64,000 nt of DNA from Bradyrhizobium jicamae. GTDB lineage: Bacteria > Pseudomonadota > Alphaproteobacteria > Rhizobiales > Xanthobacteraceae. The stretch's first letter is position 1. Every line of letters begins with the position of its first letter. A program made the translations under genes and the position numbers. The stretch lies in assembly GCF_018130695.1 (NCBI RefSeq), contig NZ_JAFCJX010000008.1, positions 124,001 through 188,000 of the forward strand. The letters are read 5' to 3'. The notes below the pieces were generated by a model that had not been told where the DNA came from, ran no database searches, and saw only the letters and a list, made by a program, of their open reading frames with translations. Below, one piece after another: positions 1 to 8,453 of the stretch.

Positions 1-78
1 CAATCAGCGCTGGACAATGCCGTCGAGCGCGGCAACCGCCTGCTGCGCCAGTTCGAGCGCGCCAATCCGGACCGGTGA
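1..78 (+). CDS. 3' end of an unidentified protein (partial)
   Basis: An open frame enters from the left edge and stops at TGA 76-78, giving 25 C-terminal residues ending in NPDR. The fragment is charged and helix-like and too short to assign. Its last codons overlap the GTG start of the next gene at 75, so the two were probably translationally coupled. Confidence 0.55.
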   Translation, partial: QSALDNAVERGNRLLRQFERANPDR

Positions 79-1025
79 GGCGGCTTCCGCACATTCCCGA
101 CTACGACACCTATCGCACCTGGCGCGCCGACATCGCGCGCTGGCTGCCGATCGCGCTGGAGATTGCGCAAGCTCACGGCCTGCGCGCCGGGGCGACGCAT
201 GTGTTTGCGACCGGCACCAATCTCGTTGTTGGCCTCGACGACGGGCTGATCCTGAAATTGTTTCCGCCGTTCCTGCGCCCGCAATTCGTCTCCGAGCAGG
301 CCTCGCTGACCGAGCTGCAGGGCAAGCTCGGCTTTCCCATTCCTGCGCTCGTCGCCGAAGGCGAGCGCGACGGCTGGCCCTATCTCGTCATCACGCGGCT
401 GTCCGGCGTGCTCTGTTCGGACGTCTGGCCGCAACTCACGGAAGCAGAGAAGGAGCGCCTGCTCGGCGAGGTCGGGGCGATGATTGCCGAGGTGCATCGC
501 GTGCCGCCCGGCGCGCTGCTTTCGATCGAGCCGCGCTGGGACGCGTTCCTGCGCGGCCAGATCGCGCAATGCCGCGCGCGGCATGAGCGGCTGGGCATGC
601 CGCAAAAATTCCTCGACGGCTTTGACGCTCTCCTGCGCGACGCGGCAACACTGATCCCGATGGATGCGCCGCCGGTGATCCTGACCGGCGAATACATCCA
701 GGAAAACTTCCTGCTCGGCCGCCGCAGCGACGGTTGGCATGTCGCGGGCCTGTTCGACTTCGGCGACGTCAAGACCGGCTGGCGCGAGTACGATTTGCTC
801 GGCCCGAGCGCCTTCATGGCCGCCGGCCGCCCGCGCCGCGTCCGTAGCCTGTTCGAGGGCTTTGGCTATGGGCCGGCCGATATCGACTTCGCGCTGAAGC
901 GGCGGCTGATGGCGCTGATGCTGCTGCATCAGGCCAGCGATCCGCTGCGCCATGTCTGCATCGATGGCTGGCCCGACAAGGCCGACGATCTCGTGCAACT
1001 GCAGGAGCTGATCTGGCCGAACTAA
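75..1025 (+). CDS. APH-like phosphotransferase family protein
   Basis: 316 aa with an aminoglycoside-phosphotransferase/choline-kinase-like kinase fold. The N-lobe carries a nucleotide-loop-like FATGTNLVVGL and a beta-strand Lys in LILKLF. The C-lobe has FDFGD, the metal-binding DFG equivalent. The catalytic loop, normally HGDxxxxN, reads TGEYIQEN: the metal-side Asn is kept, but His and the catalytic Asp are replaced by Thr and Glu. Glu variants are known in some APH-family branches, so it may still be active, but the substrate cannot be inferred. The GTG start overlaps the upstream stop codon. It is followed by about 240 bp of regulatory DNA for the next operon. Confidence 0.75.
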   Translation: MRRLPHIPDYDTYRTWRADIARWLPIALEIAQAHGLRAGATHVFATGTNLVVGLDDGLILKLFPPFLRPQFVSEQASLTELQGKLGFPIPALVAEGERDGWPYLVITRLSGVLCSDVWPQLTEAEKERLLGEVGAMIAEVHRVPPGALLSIEPRWDAFLRGQIAQCRARHERLGMPQKFLDGFDALLRDAATLIPMDAPPVILTGEYIQENFLLGRRSDGWHVAGLFDFGDVKTGWREYDLLGPSAFMAAGRPRRVRSLFEGFGYGPADIDFALKRRLMALMLLHQASDPLRHVCIDGWPDKADDLVQLQELIWPN

Positions 1026-1099
1026 CGCTGCCGGTACTGGGATGCTTAACAGACAAGCGGCTGGATTTTGATGCCTAATGTCCGAGCAAATGATCGGCT

Positions 1100-1109
1100 T
1101 TGTATGCAA
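1100..1109. promoter_or_regulatory. Possible GntR operator TTGTATGCAA
   Basis: The 10-mer TTGTATGCAA differs by one base from the perfect palindrome TTGTATACAA at 11832-11841, which lies upstream of the atzF-like gene. FCD-type GntR proteins typically bind GT-N(2-3)-AC sites, and such a regulator is encoded at 8908-9645. Assignment to that regulator is inference. Confidence 0.4.
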
Positions 1110-1206
1110 TTGATGGTGAGGCATGCCGGTGCGACCTGATCGAAGCCTTTCTGAATTCCTCAGCGGTATCAGTCAATTAGGCCAAATCTAACGTTTCGTT
1201 AAGGTT

Positions 1207-1221
1207 TGGCACGAACCTTGC
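1207..1221 (+). promoter_or_regulatory. Sigma-54 (-24/-12) promoter of the ABC/AtzGEH operon
   Basis: TGGCACG-AACC-TTGC has GG and GC separated by exactly 10 nt, the RpoN -24/-12 arrangement with the full TGGCAC and TTGC blocks. It lies 45 bp upstream of the ATG at 1267, giving a predicted transcription start near 1233. RpoN promoters need an enhancer-binding protein; NtrC is the natural candidate for a nitrogen-scavenging operon, but I see no convincing paired NtrC site upstream. Confidence 0.8.
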
Positions 1222-1266
1222 GATTCCTGTTCCAAAGCCAATTTTCACGCGCGTTGGAGCATCACC

Positions 1267-2889
1267 ATGAAGCGTCGCGATTTCCTCAAATCCGTGTCCG
1301 GATTGGCCGCCGGTGCGGCGCTGCCGGCGATGCCACAGGTCGTCTCGCAGGCGAAGGCCGACGCCCGCTCCGAGACGCTCTTGATCGTCTCGGAAGGCGG
1401 CCCCAACAATCTCGACATCCACGGCGTCGGCACCAATGTGCCTGGCTATGAGGTGTCCTGGAATTGCTACGACCGGCTGATCAGCCACGAGATGAAGAGC
1501 GGCCCTGGCGGCGTGCCCTATTACGACCGCGACAAGTTCAAGGGCGAGCTCGCCGAGGACATGAAGATCGACGACATGTCGGTCACCTTCAAGCTGCGCA
1601 AGAACGCCAAATTCCACGACGGCGCGCCGGTGACGGCGAAGGACGTCAAATGGTCGCTCGATCGCGCCGTCAGCGTCGGCGGTTTCCCGACCTTCCAGAT
1701 GAGCGCGGGCTCGCTCACAAAACCCGAGCAGTTCGTCATCGTCGATGACGCGACCGTGCGCGTCGACTTCGCCAAGAAGGATCGGCTGACGATCCCCGAT
1801 CTCGCCGTGATCGTGCCCTGCGTCGTCAACTCCGAGCTCGTGAAGAAGAACGCCAGCGAGAAGGATCCGTGGGGCCTCGAGTTTACAAAACAGCAGACCG
1901 CGGGCTCCGGTGCCTACAAGGTGACGAAGTGGACCGCCGGCACCGAAGTCGTGATGGAGCGCAACGAGGATTGGGCCTGCGGTCCGCTGCCGAAGATCAA
2001 GCGCGTGATCTGGCGCATGGTGCCGCAGGCCGGCAACCGCCGCGCGCTGCTCGAGCGCGGGGATGCCGACATCTCCTATGAGCTGCCGTTCAAGGATTTC
2101 CAGGAGATGAAGGCGAACGGCAAGCTCAACGTGGTGTCGCTGCCGTTCTCCAACGGCATCCAGTACATCGGCATGAACGTGACCAAGCCGCCGTTCGACA
2201 ATCCCAAGGTGCGGCAGGCGATGGCCTATGCGATGCCGTACCAGAAGATCATGGACGCGGTGCTGTTCGGTCTCGGCAATCCCATGTTCGGCGCGGCAAA
2301 GGACAAGGCGACCGAGGTCGCATGGCCGCAGCCGACGAAATATGTCACCGACATGGACAAGGCCAAGGCGCTGCTGGCGGAAGCCGGCTACGCCAACGGT
2401 TTCGAGACCACGATCTCGTTCGACCTGAATTTTGCCGGCGTCAACGAGCCGCTCTGCGTGCTGGTGCAGGAGAGCCTGGCGCAGCTCGGCATCAAGACCA
2501 CCATCAACAAGGTGCCCGGCGCCAACTGGCGCACCGAGCTGAACAAGAAGGAAATGCCGCTGTTCACCAATGTGTTCTCGGGCTGGCTCGATTACCCCGA
2601 ATACTTCTTCTACTGGTGCTATCACGGCAACAATTCCGTCTTCAACACCATGAGCTACAAGTCGCCGGAGATGGACAGGCTGATCGACGGCGCGCGCACC
2701 GCGGCCGCCACCGGCGACATGGCGACCTACGACACCGACGTGAAGGGTTTTGTCGACCTCGCCTTCGCCGAGGTCCCGCGCATCCCGCTCTATCAGCCCT
2801 TCGTCAACGTCGCGATGCAGAAGAACATCAGCGGTTACCAATACTGGTTCCACCGGAGGCTGGATTATCGCGCGATGGCCAAGGGGTGA
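1267..2889 (+). CDS. ABC transporter substrate-binding protein, family 5 (Dpp/Opp/nickel type)
   Basis: 540 aa periplasmic binding protein of the SBP_bac_5 family. The N-terminus has a twin-arginine motif (KRRDFLK, residues 2-8) followed by a hydrophobic, Ala-rich segment, so export by Tat is likely. The interior shows family features such as the FKLRKNAKFHDG and TAKDVKWSLDRA blocks near residues 105-140. It heads an operon with two permeases at 2896 and 3913 and a double ATPase at 5015, and is driven by the sigma-54 promoter at 1207. Linkage to AtzG/E/H-like enzymes suggests a ureido or N-carboxyurea-type ligand rather than peptides; this is inference. A GGAG ribosome-binding site sits 9 bp before ATG. 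Confidence 0.9.
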   Translation: MKRRDFLKSVSGLAAGAALPAMPQVVSQAKADARSETLLIVSEGGPNNLDIHGVGTNVPGYEVSWNCYDRLISHEMKSGPGGVPYYDRDKFKGELAEDMKIDDMSVTFKLRKNAKFHDGAPVTAKDVKWSLDRAVSVGGFPTFQMSAGSLTKPEQFVIVDDATVRVDFAKKDRLTIPDLAVIVPCVVNSELVKKNASEKDPWGLEFTKQQTAGSGAYKVTKWTAGTEVVMERNEDWACGPLPKIKRVIWRMVPQAGNRRALLERGDADISYELPFKDFQEMKANGKLNVVSLPFSNGIQYIGMNVTKPPFDNPKVRQAMAYAMPYQKIMDAVLFGLGNPMFGAAKDKATEVAWPQPTKYVTDMDKAKALLAEAGYANGFETTISFDLNFAGVNEPLCVLVQESLAQLGIKTTINKVPGANWRTELNKKEMPLFTNVFSGWLDYPEYFFYWCYHGNNSVFNTMSYKSPEMDRLIDGARTAAATGDMATYDTDVKGFVDLAFAEVPRIPLYQPFVNVAMQKNISGYQYWFHRRLDYRAMAKG

Positions 2890-2895
2890 TGCGCC

Positions 2896-3909
2896 ATGCT
2901 CACCATGATCGGCAAGCGGCTGATGTTTGCGATCCCGTCGCTGATCGGCGTGGTGATCGTGACGTTCCTGCTGACCCGCGCGCTGCCGGGTGATCCTGCG
3001 GCGTATTTCGCAGGTCCCGCAGCGACCAAGGAGGCGGTCGAGCAGATCCGCAAGAAGCTCGGGCTCGACAAGCCGCTGATCGAGCAGTTCTTCCGCTACA
3101 CAAACGATCTCGCCCATGGCGATTTCGGCAACTCGCTGACCACGGGCCAGCCGGTCGCCGCCGAGCTGCGCAACCGCCTGCCGGCCTCGGCCGAGCTGAC
3201 GCTGCTTGGCCTCATTGTCTCGATCGTGATCGCGATTCCGCTCGGCGTGCTGGCGGCGACAAGGCCGGGATCATGGATTGATCATCTCTGTCGGGTGACG
3301 ACGACGGCCGGCGTCTCGCTGCCGGTGTTCTTCACCGGCCTGGTGCTGGTCTATTTCTTCTATTTCCGGCTCGGCTGGTCGCCGGCGCCGCTCGGCCGGC
3401 TCGATGTGTTCTACAGCGCGCCGCCGACCGTCACCGGCTTCTATCTGATCGACACCCTGGTCGCGCGTGACTTCGAGGCATTTCGTTCGGCGCTGGCGCA
3501 GTTGATCCTGCCGGCAGTGACGCTTGCGATCTTCTCGCTGGCGCCGATCGCGCGCATGACCCGCGCCTCGATGCTGGCGGTGCTGGCGAGCGAATTCGTC
3601 CGCACCGCACGCGCGAGCGGTCTGTCGCCCAGCACTGTGATCGTCACCTACGCGTTCCGCAACGCGATGCTGCCCGTCATCACCACGCTCAGCATGGTGT
3701 TCTCCTTCCTGCTCGGCGCCAATGTGCTGGTCGAAAAAGTGTTCGCCTGGCCCGGCATCGGCTCCTACGCGGTGGAAGCGCTGATCTCCTCGGACTTCGC
3801 GCCGGTGCAGGGTTTCGTGCTGACCATGGCGGTCATGTACGTGCTGCTCAATCTCGTCATCGACATTCTCTATGGCGTCATCGATCCACGCGTCAGGCTG
3901 GAAGGATAA
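2896..3909 (+). CDS. ABC transporter permease, DppB-like
   Basis: 337 aa integral membrane protein of the binding-protein-dependent transport inner-membrane family. The first membrane segment is followed by the characteristic LTRALPGDPA and periplasmic AATKEAVEQIRKKLGL block. The EAA-type coupling loop (about residues 235-255, RTARASGLS...) contacts the ATPase. It starts 6 bp after the binding-protein gene and ends 3 bp before the second permease gene, as in a tightly packed operon. It forms one half of the membrane channel of the importer. Confidence 0.92.
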   Translation: MLTMIGKRLMFAIPSLIGVVIVTFLLTRALPGDPAAYFAGPAATKEAVEQIRKKLGLDKPLIEQFFRYTNDLAHGDFGNSLTTGQPVAAELRNRLPASAELTLLGLIVSIVIAIPLGVLAATRPGSWIDHLCRVTTTAGVSLPVFFTGLVLVYFFYFRLGWSPAPLGRLDVFYSAPPTVTGFYLIDTLVARDFEAFRSALAQLILPAVTLAIFSLAPIARMTRASMLAVLASEFVRTARASGLSPSTVIVTYAFRNAMLPVITTLSMVFSFLLGANVLVEKVFAWPGIGSYAVEALISSDFAPVQGFVLTMAVMYVLLNLVIDILYGVIDPRVRLEG

Positions 3910-3912
3910 TCC

Positions 3913-4812
3913 ATGAGCACCGTTGCGCCCACGATCGAACCGGTAGGTCCCGCCCGTACCTCAGGGCTGTCGGCGATCCTCGAACAGACCCGTTATGTGC
4001 TCAGCGAGAACAAGGTCACCGGCTTTGCCTTCGCGCTGCTGGTCCTGATCCTGTTCGCCGCTTTGTTCGGTCCCTATGTCGTGCCCTACGATCCGCTCGC
4101 CTCGGACACCGCTGCCGCGCTGAAGCCGCCGTCGGCGGCGCATTGGTTCGGCACCGACCAGCTCGGCCGCGACATCTTCAGCCGCGTCATCGTCGCGACA
4201 AGGCTCGACACGTTCATCGCGATCGCCTCCGTCGTGCTGGTGTTCCTGATGGGCGGGCTCGCCGGTATCGCCGCCGGCTATTTCGGCGGCTGGACCGACC
4301 GCATCGTCGGCCGCATCGCCGACACCATCATGGCGTTCCCGCTGTTCGTGCTGGCGATGGGGATCGTGGCGGCGCTCGGCAACACCGTGCAGAACATCAT
4401 CATTGCGACTGCGATCGTGAACTTCCCGCTCTACGCCCGCGTCGCGCGCGCCGAAGCCAATGTCCGCCGCAACGCCGGCTTCGTGCAGGCGGCGCGTCTC
4501 TCCGGCAATGGCGAGTACCGCATCCTGCTGGTCCACATCCTGCCGAACATCATGCCGATCATGATCGTGCAGATGTCGCTGACCATGGGCTACGCCATCC
4601 TCAACGCCGCCGGCCTGTCCTTCATCGGCCTCGGCGTCCGTCCGCCGACCGCCGAGTGGGGCATCATGGTCGCCGAGGGCGCGGGCTTCATGGTCTCTGG
4701 CGAATGGTGGATCGCGCTGTTCCCCGGCCTCGCCCTGATGATCGCCGTGTTCTGCTTCAATCTGCTCGGCGACGGCCTGCGCGACATCGTCGACCCCCAG
4801 CGGAGGACGTGA
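3913..4812 (+). CDS. ABC transporter permease, DppC-like
   Basis: 299 aa, the partner permease. It has the OppC-type N-terminal segment (about residues 35-60) and the conserved HWFGTDQLGRDIFSRV block near residue 78, then five further membrane segments. The EAA loop is near residues 178-205 (ARVARAEANVRRN...QAARLSGN). It should heterodimerise with the 2896-3909 product. The operon is interrupted immediately downstream by a palindromic repeat element before the ATPase gene. Confidence 0.92.
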   Translation: MSTVAPTIEPVGPARTSGLSAILEQTRYVLSENKVTGFAFALLVLILFAALFGPYVVPYDPLASDTAAALKPPSAAHWFGTDQLGRDIFSRVIVATRLDTFIAIASVVLVFLMGGLAGIAAGYFGGWTDRIVGRIADTIMAFPLFVLAMGIVAALGNTVQNIIIATAIVNFPLYARVARAEANVRRNAGFVQAARLSGNGEYRILLVHILPNIMPIMIVQMSLTMGYAILNAAGLSFIGLGVRPPTAEWGIMVAEGAGFMVSGEWWIALFPGLALMIAVFCFNLLGDGLRDIVDPQRRT

Positions 4813-4846
4813 TGCTGAAGTTGCTTGAGCGAGCCGCATCTCTTCG

Positions 4847-4986
4847 CCTCTCCCCGCTTGCGGGGAGAGGCCGCACCGCCTTGGCGGTGCGGGTGAGGGG
4901 GACTCTCCGCGAACTCCACTCGCTCCTGAGTCTGCTGATAGAAGCCCCTCATCCTAACCTTCTCCCCGTAAGAACGGGGAGAAGGG
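4847..4986. repeat. Repeat family A, copy 1 (inside the operon)
   Basis: Left arm CCTCTCCCCGCTTGCGGGGAGAGG (a self-complementary hairpin, 4847-4870), then a GGTGAGGGGG block, a spacer, CCCCTCATCC, and a right hairpin TTCTCCCCG...CGGGGAGAA. Nine related copies occur in the window. This one fills the gap between permease and ATPase genes and could form strong RNA hairpins in the operon mRNA. A short open frame read through it from about 4812 is not a gene. Confidence 0.85.
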
Positions 4987-5014
4987 ACGCACTGCGCAAG
5001 CGGAGCGAGCGCCC

Positions 5015-6844
5015 ATGACCGCCCAGCCGCTGCTCGACGTCCAGGACCTCACCGTCGAATTCACCACCCGCCGCGGCATCGTCAAAGCCGTGCAGCACGT
5101 CAACATCTCCGTGGCCAAGGGCGAGACGGTCGGCATCGTCGGCGAGTCCGGCTCCGGCAAGTCGGTGACATCCTATGCCGTGATGCGCATCCTCGATCGT
5201 GCCGGCAAGATCGCGGAGGGCTCGGTGATGTTCTCCGGCATCGACGTCAAGGCGGCGACCGAGAGCCAGATGCGCGATCTGCGCGGCCGCGAAGTCTCGA
5301 TGATCTTCCAGAATCCGCGCGCCGCGCTGAACCCGATCCGCAAAGTCGGCGACCAGATCGAGGACGTGCTGCGCACCCATGTGCAGCAGGCCCAGGTCAC
5401 CGACCGCGGCGAGAAGGCGATCGAGGCGCTGGAGCAGGTCAAGATCGCCCGTCCCCGCGAGCGCTATCATGCCTATCCGTTCGAACTGTCCGGCGGCATG
5501 TGCCAGCGCGTCGTCATCGCGCTCGCGCTCGCCTGCAATCCGCAGCTCCTGATCGCGGACGAGCCGACCACCGGCCTCGACGTTACGACACAGAAGGCGG
5601 TGATGGATCTGATCGTCGAGCTGACAAAACGGCGATCGATGTCGACCATCCTGATCACCCACGACCTCGGCCTCGCCGCCGCCTATTGCGACCGTGTCGT
5701 GGTGATGGAGAAGGGCCGCGTGGTCGAGACCGCTGTTTCGGCCGACATTTTCGCCAAGCCCGAGCACCCCTACACCAAGAAGCTGATGCGCGCGACGCCG
5801 CGGATCGGCGTGTCGCTAAGGGATTTGTTACCGGAGGACGATGCTGCTGCCTTCGCCTCTCCCCGCACGCGGGGAGAGGCCGACGCGCGCAGCGCGGCGG
5901 GTGAGGGGGACTCTCCGCGGACTGTGCTCGCGGATGCAGCCCCTCACCCCAACCCTCTCCCCGTGAAGAACGGGGAGAGGGGGCACAGCAGCGCAAGTGG
6001 GAAGGGCGAGCACCCCCTCCTCCTCGTCGAAAAGCTCGTCAAGGAATACCCCCGCCAGGGCGCCACCGCCGTGCTGTCAAAGCTGTTCAGCCGCAAGCCG
6101 CCGGTGGAGCAGGAGGTGTTCCGCGCCGTCGACGGCATCGGCTTCTCAATCGGCCATGGCGAGAGCGTCGGCCTGGTCGGCGAATCCGGCTGCGGCAAAT
6201 CGACGACGTCGATGATGGTGATGCGGCTCTTGGACCAGACCTCGGGCCGCATCGTGTTCGACGGCGAGGACATCGGCGCCATCATGCCGAACGCCTTCGC
6301 GCGGCTGCCCTATCGCAGCCAGATCCAGATGGTGTTCCAGGATCCGACCGACAGCCTCAATCCGCGCTTCACCGCGGCGCGCGCCATCGCCGACCCGATC
6401 ATGCAACTCGGCGACATCAGGGGACGCGACGCGCTGCGCGCCCGCTGCGAGGAACTGGCGCGGCTGGTCGGCCTGCCCGTCAACCTGCTGGATCGCTTCC
6501 CGCACCAGCTCTCCGGCGGCCAGAAGGCCCGCGTCGGCATCGCGCGCGCCATCGCGCTGCATCCCAAGCTCGTGATCCTGGACGAGCCGACGGCGGCGCT
6601 CGACGTCTCCGTGCAGGCCGTCGTGCTCAATCTGCTGCAGGATCTCAAGCAGTCCATGGGCATGAGCTATTTGTTCGTCTCCCACGATCTCAACGTGGTG
6701 CGCCTGCTATGCGACCGCGTCATCGTGATGCGATCAGGTCGCATCGTGGAGCAAGGCTCGTCCGAACAGGTCTTGGGCAATCCGCAGGATAGCTATACAA
6801 GGGAGCTGCTGACGGCGATCCCCCATCCGCCGTTGCCTGTTTAG
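5015..6844 (+). CDS. ABC transporter ATP-binding protein, fused double ATPase (DppD-DppF type)
   Basis: 609 aa carrying two complete ABC domains. Domain 1 has Walker A GESGSGKS at 43-50, signature LSGGM and Walker B LLIADEPTTG. Domain 2 has GESGCGKS, LSGGQ and LVILDEPTAA. Each half shows the C-terminal oligopeptide-ABC extension. The linker at about residues 281-322 is not protein-like: it is the in-frame translation of a repeat family A element (5856-5980), including the tell-tale PHPNPLP peptide. The protein should energise import through the two permeases as an intramolecular ATPase pair. Its start follows the repeat at 4847-4986, with only a weak GCGGAG ribosome-binding site. Confidence 0.93.
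   Translation: MTAQPLLDVQDLTVEFTTRRGIVKAVQHVNISVAKGETVGIVGESGSGKSVTSYAVMRILDRAGKIAEGSVMFSGIDVKAATESQMRDLRGREVSMIFQNPRAALNPIRKVGDQIEDVLRTHVQQAQVTDRGEKAIEALEQVKIARPRERYHAYPFELSGGMCQRVVIALALACNPQLLIADEPTTGLDVTTQKAVMDLIVELTKRRSMSTILITHDLGLAAAYCDRVVVMEKGRVVETAVSADIFAKPEHPYTKKLMRATPRIGVSLRDLLPEDDAAAFASPRTRGEADARSAAGEGDSPRTVLADAAPHPNPLPVKNGERGHSSASGKGEHPLLLVEKLVKEYPRQGATAVLSKLFSRKPPVEQEVFRAVDGIGFSIGHGESVGLVGESGCGKSTTSMMVMRLLDQTSGRIVFDGEDIGAIMPNAFARLPYRSQIQMVFQDPTDSLNPRFTAARAIADPIMQLGDIRGRDALRARCEELARLVGLPVNLLDRFPHQLSGGQKARVGIARAIALHPKLVILDEPTAALDVSVQAVVLNLLQDLKQSMGMSYLFVSHDLNVVRLLCDRVIVMRSGRIVEQGSSEQVLGNPQDSYTRELLTAIPHPPLPV
5856..5980. repeat. Repeat family A, copy 2, translated in frame inside the ATPase gene
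   Basis: Complete element with both end hairpins (CCTCTCCCCGC...GCGGGGAGAGG and CTCTCCCCG...CGGGGAGAG). It lies wholly within the 5015-6844 gene, between the two ATPase domains, without a stop codon or frameshift. Confidence 0.9.
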
Positions 6845-6866
6845 AGACGAGCGAAGCGGGAGCGAA

Positions 6867-7046
6867 ATGGCCGACCAACTCGACGACTACATCAACGCCG
6901 TCGCGGCAGCGATGGCGCTGCCGGTTGAGGATGCCTGGCGTCCCGCGGTGCGGGCCAATCTCGACGTGTCGCTGCGGCTGGCGAAGCTGGTCGATGATTT
7001 TCCGCTGCCGGATGAAACCGAAGCAGCCAGCATCTATTCGGCGTGA
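6867..7046 (+). CDS. AtzG-like small subunit (DUF4089 family)
   Basis: 59 aa acidic helical protein (MADQLDDYINAVAAAMALP...). It matches the AtzG/HpxX type, a GatC-like small partner that stabilises the amidase AtzE; in Pseudomonas ADP, AtzG-AtzE form 1-carboxybiuret hydrolase. The typical features are all here: very short length, an LPV.D.W..AV..NL core at about residues 18-33, and position immediately before an amidase gene (6 bp gap). ATG 6867 follows GGGAGCG. It is too short for many gene callers. Confidence 0.8.
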   Translation: MADQLDDYINAVAAAMALPVEDAWRPAVRANLDVSLRLAKLVDDFPLPDETEAASIYSA

Positions 7047-7052
7047 CCCGCG

Positions 7053-8450
7053 ATGTCCGACAAGATTGACGGGCTTTCCGCCACCGACATCGCCCAGGCC
7101 GTCTCCAGCCGCAAGCTGACCGCGCTTGACGCCGTCGAGGCGTCGCTGTCGCGCATCGCAAGCCGCGACAAGATCCTCAACTCCTTCACCGACGTCACCG
7201 CCGAGCGTGCGCGTGCCAAGGCAAGGGCTGTCGATGCCGACATCGCGGCCGGCAAGCCGGTCGGCCCGCTCGCCGGCGTGCCGTTCGCGGTGAAGAACCT
7301 GTTCGACGTGCAGGACCTCTCCACCCGCGCCGGCTCGAAGATCAATCGCGACCTGCCGCCCTCGACGCGCGATGCCACGCTGATCGAGCGGATGGAAGCC
7401 GCCGGTGCCGTGCTGGTCGGCGCGCTCAACATGGGCGAATACGCCTACGACTTCACCGGCGAGAACGTCCATGACGGCCCGTCGCGCAATCCGCATGATC
7501 CGACCCGGATGACGGGTGGGTCTTCGGGCGGTTCCGGCAGCGCCGTCGGCGGCGCGCTGGTGCCGATCGCGCTCGGCTCCGACACCAACGGCTCGATCCG
7601 CGTGCCCTCGTCGTTCTGCGGCATCTTCGGCCTGAAGCCGACCTATGGAAGGCTGTCGCGCGCGCGCTCCTATCCGTTCGTCGCGAGCCTCGATCATCTC
7701 GGTCCGTTCGCGCGCAGCGTGAAGGACCTGGCGCTGGCCTATGACGTGATGCAGGGCCCTGATGCCGATGACGCTGCCTGCAGCACGCGGCCGGTCGAGC
7801 CGACGCTGTCGTCGCTCGGTGAAGGCATCGGCAATCTCCGCGTCGCCATCGCCGGCGGATATTTCCAGAAGAACGTGTTTCCGGAGGCGACCGAAGCCGT
7901 CGCCCGCGTCGCAAAGGCGCTCAGCGCGACGCAGACCGTCGAGTTGCCCGAAGCCGCGCGCGCCCGCGCCGCCGCCTACATCATCACCACCACCGAGGGC
8001 GCCTCGCTGCATCTCGATCGCCTGCGCAAGCGCCCCAACGATTTCGATCCGGCGGTGCGCGATCGCTTCATCGCCGGCGCGATGGTGCCGGCACCCTATG
8101 TCGACAAGGCGCAGAAGTTCCGCCGCTGGTATCGCGCCAAGGTGGTCGAGCTGTTCAAATCGGTTGACGTGATCCTGGCGCCGGCGACGCCCTGCACTGC
8201 GCCAAAGCTCGGTCAGGTCAATTTCGTGCTCGATGGCGTCGAGCTTCCGGTCCGCGCCAATATCGGCGTGCACACCCAGCCGATCTCCTTCATCGGCCTG
8301 CCCGTGGTCGCGGTTCCCGTGCCGCTGGAGCCGATGCCGATCGGCGTGCAGATCATTGCCGCGCCCTGGCGCGAGGACATCGCGCTGCGGGTTGCGCATG
8401 CGCTGGAACAGATGGGCGTGGCGGCCGCGCCGACGCCGAGGGGACTCTAA
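7053..8450 (+). CDS. AtzE-like amidase (1-carboxybiuret hydrolase / HpxY family)
   Basis: 465 aa amidase-signature enzyme. The Ser-cisSer-Lys triad is visible as Lys81 (FAVKN), cis-Ser157 (GGSSGGS) and nucleophile Ser181 (TNGSIRVP), with the 24-residue Ser-Ser spacing normal for the family. Pairing with an AtzG-like subunit upstream and an AtzH-like protein 3 bp downstream places it with AtzE or with HpxY of oxalurate catabolism rather than with generic amidases or GatA. Probable reaction: hydrolysis of a carboxylated biuret or another ureido amide in the cytoplasm, releasing ammonia. The exact substrate is not decided by sequence. Confidence 0.85.
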   Translation: MSDKIDGLSATDIAQAVSSRKLTALDAVEASLSRIASRDKILNSFTDVTAERARAKARAVDADIAAGKPVGPLAGVPFAVKNLFDVQDLSTRAGSKINRDLPPSTRDATLIERMEAAGAVLVGALNMGEYAYDFTGENVHDGPSRNPHDPTRMTGGSSGGSGSAVGGALVPIALGSDTNGSIRVPSSFCGIFGLKPTYGRLSRARSYPFVASLDHLGPFARSVKDLALAYDVMQGPDADDAACSTRPVEPTLSSLGEGIGNLRVAIAGGYFQKNVFPEATEAVARVAKALSATQTVELPEAARARAAAYIITTTEGASLHLDRLRKRPNDFDPAVRDRFIAGAMVPAPYVDKAQKFRRWYRAKVVELFKSVDVILAPATPCTAPKLGQVNFVLDGVELPVRANIGVHTQPISFIGLPVVAVPVPLEPMPIGVQIIAAPWREDIALRVAHALEQMGVAAAPTPRGL

Positions 8451-8453
8451 CTC

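Noticed and set aside
1081..1140. NtrC-type enhancer upstream of the sigma-54 promoter
   Set aside because: Only GGTG-containing half-sites are present; no GCAC-N5/6-GTGC pair with correct spacing was found.
1177..3117. Minus-strand open frame (646 codons) opposite the ABC binding protein
   Set aside because: Shadow composition (His/Asp/Arg/Val-rich); the plus strand encodes a clear Tat-exported binding protein.
4812..5018. Short plus-strand gene between permease and ATPase genes
   Set aside because: It is a translation of repeat A (ending in PHPNLLPV-like text), present in many unrelated places.
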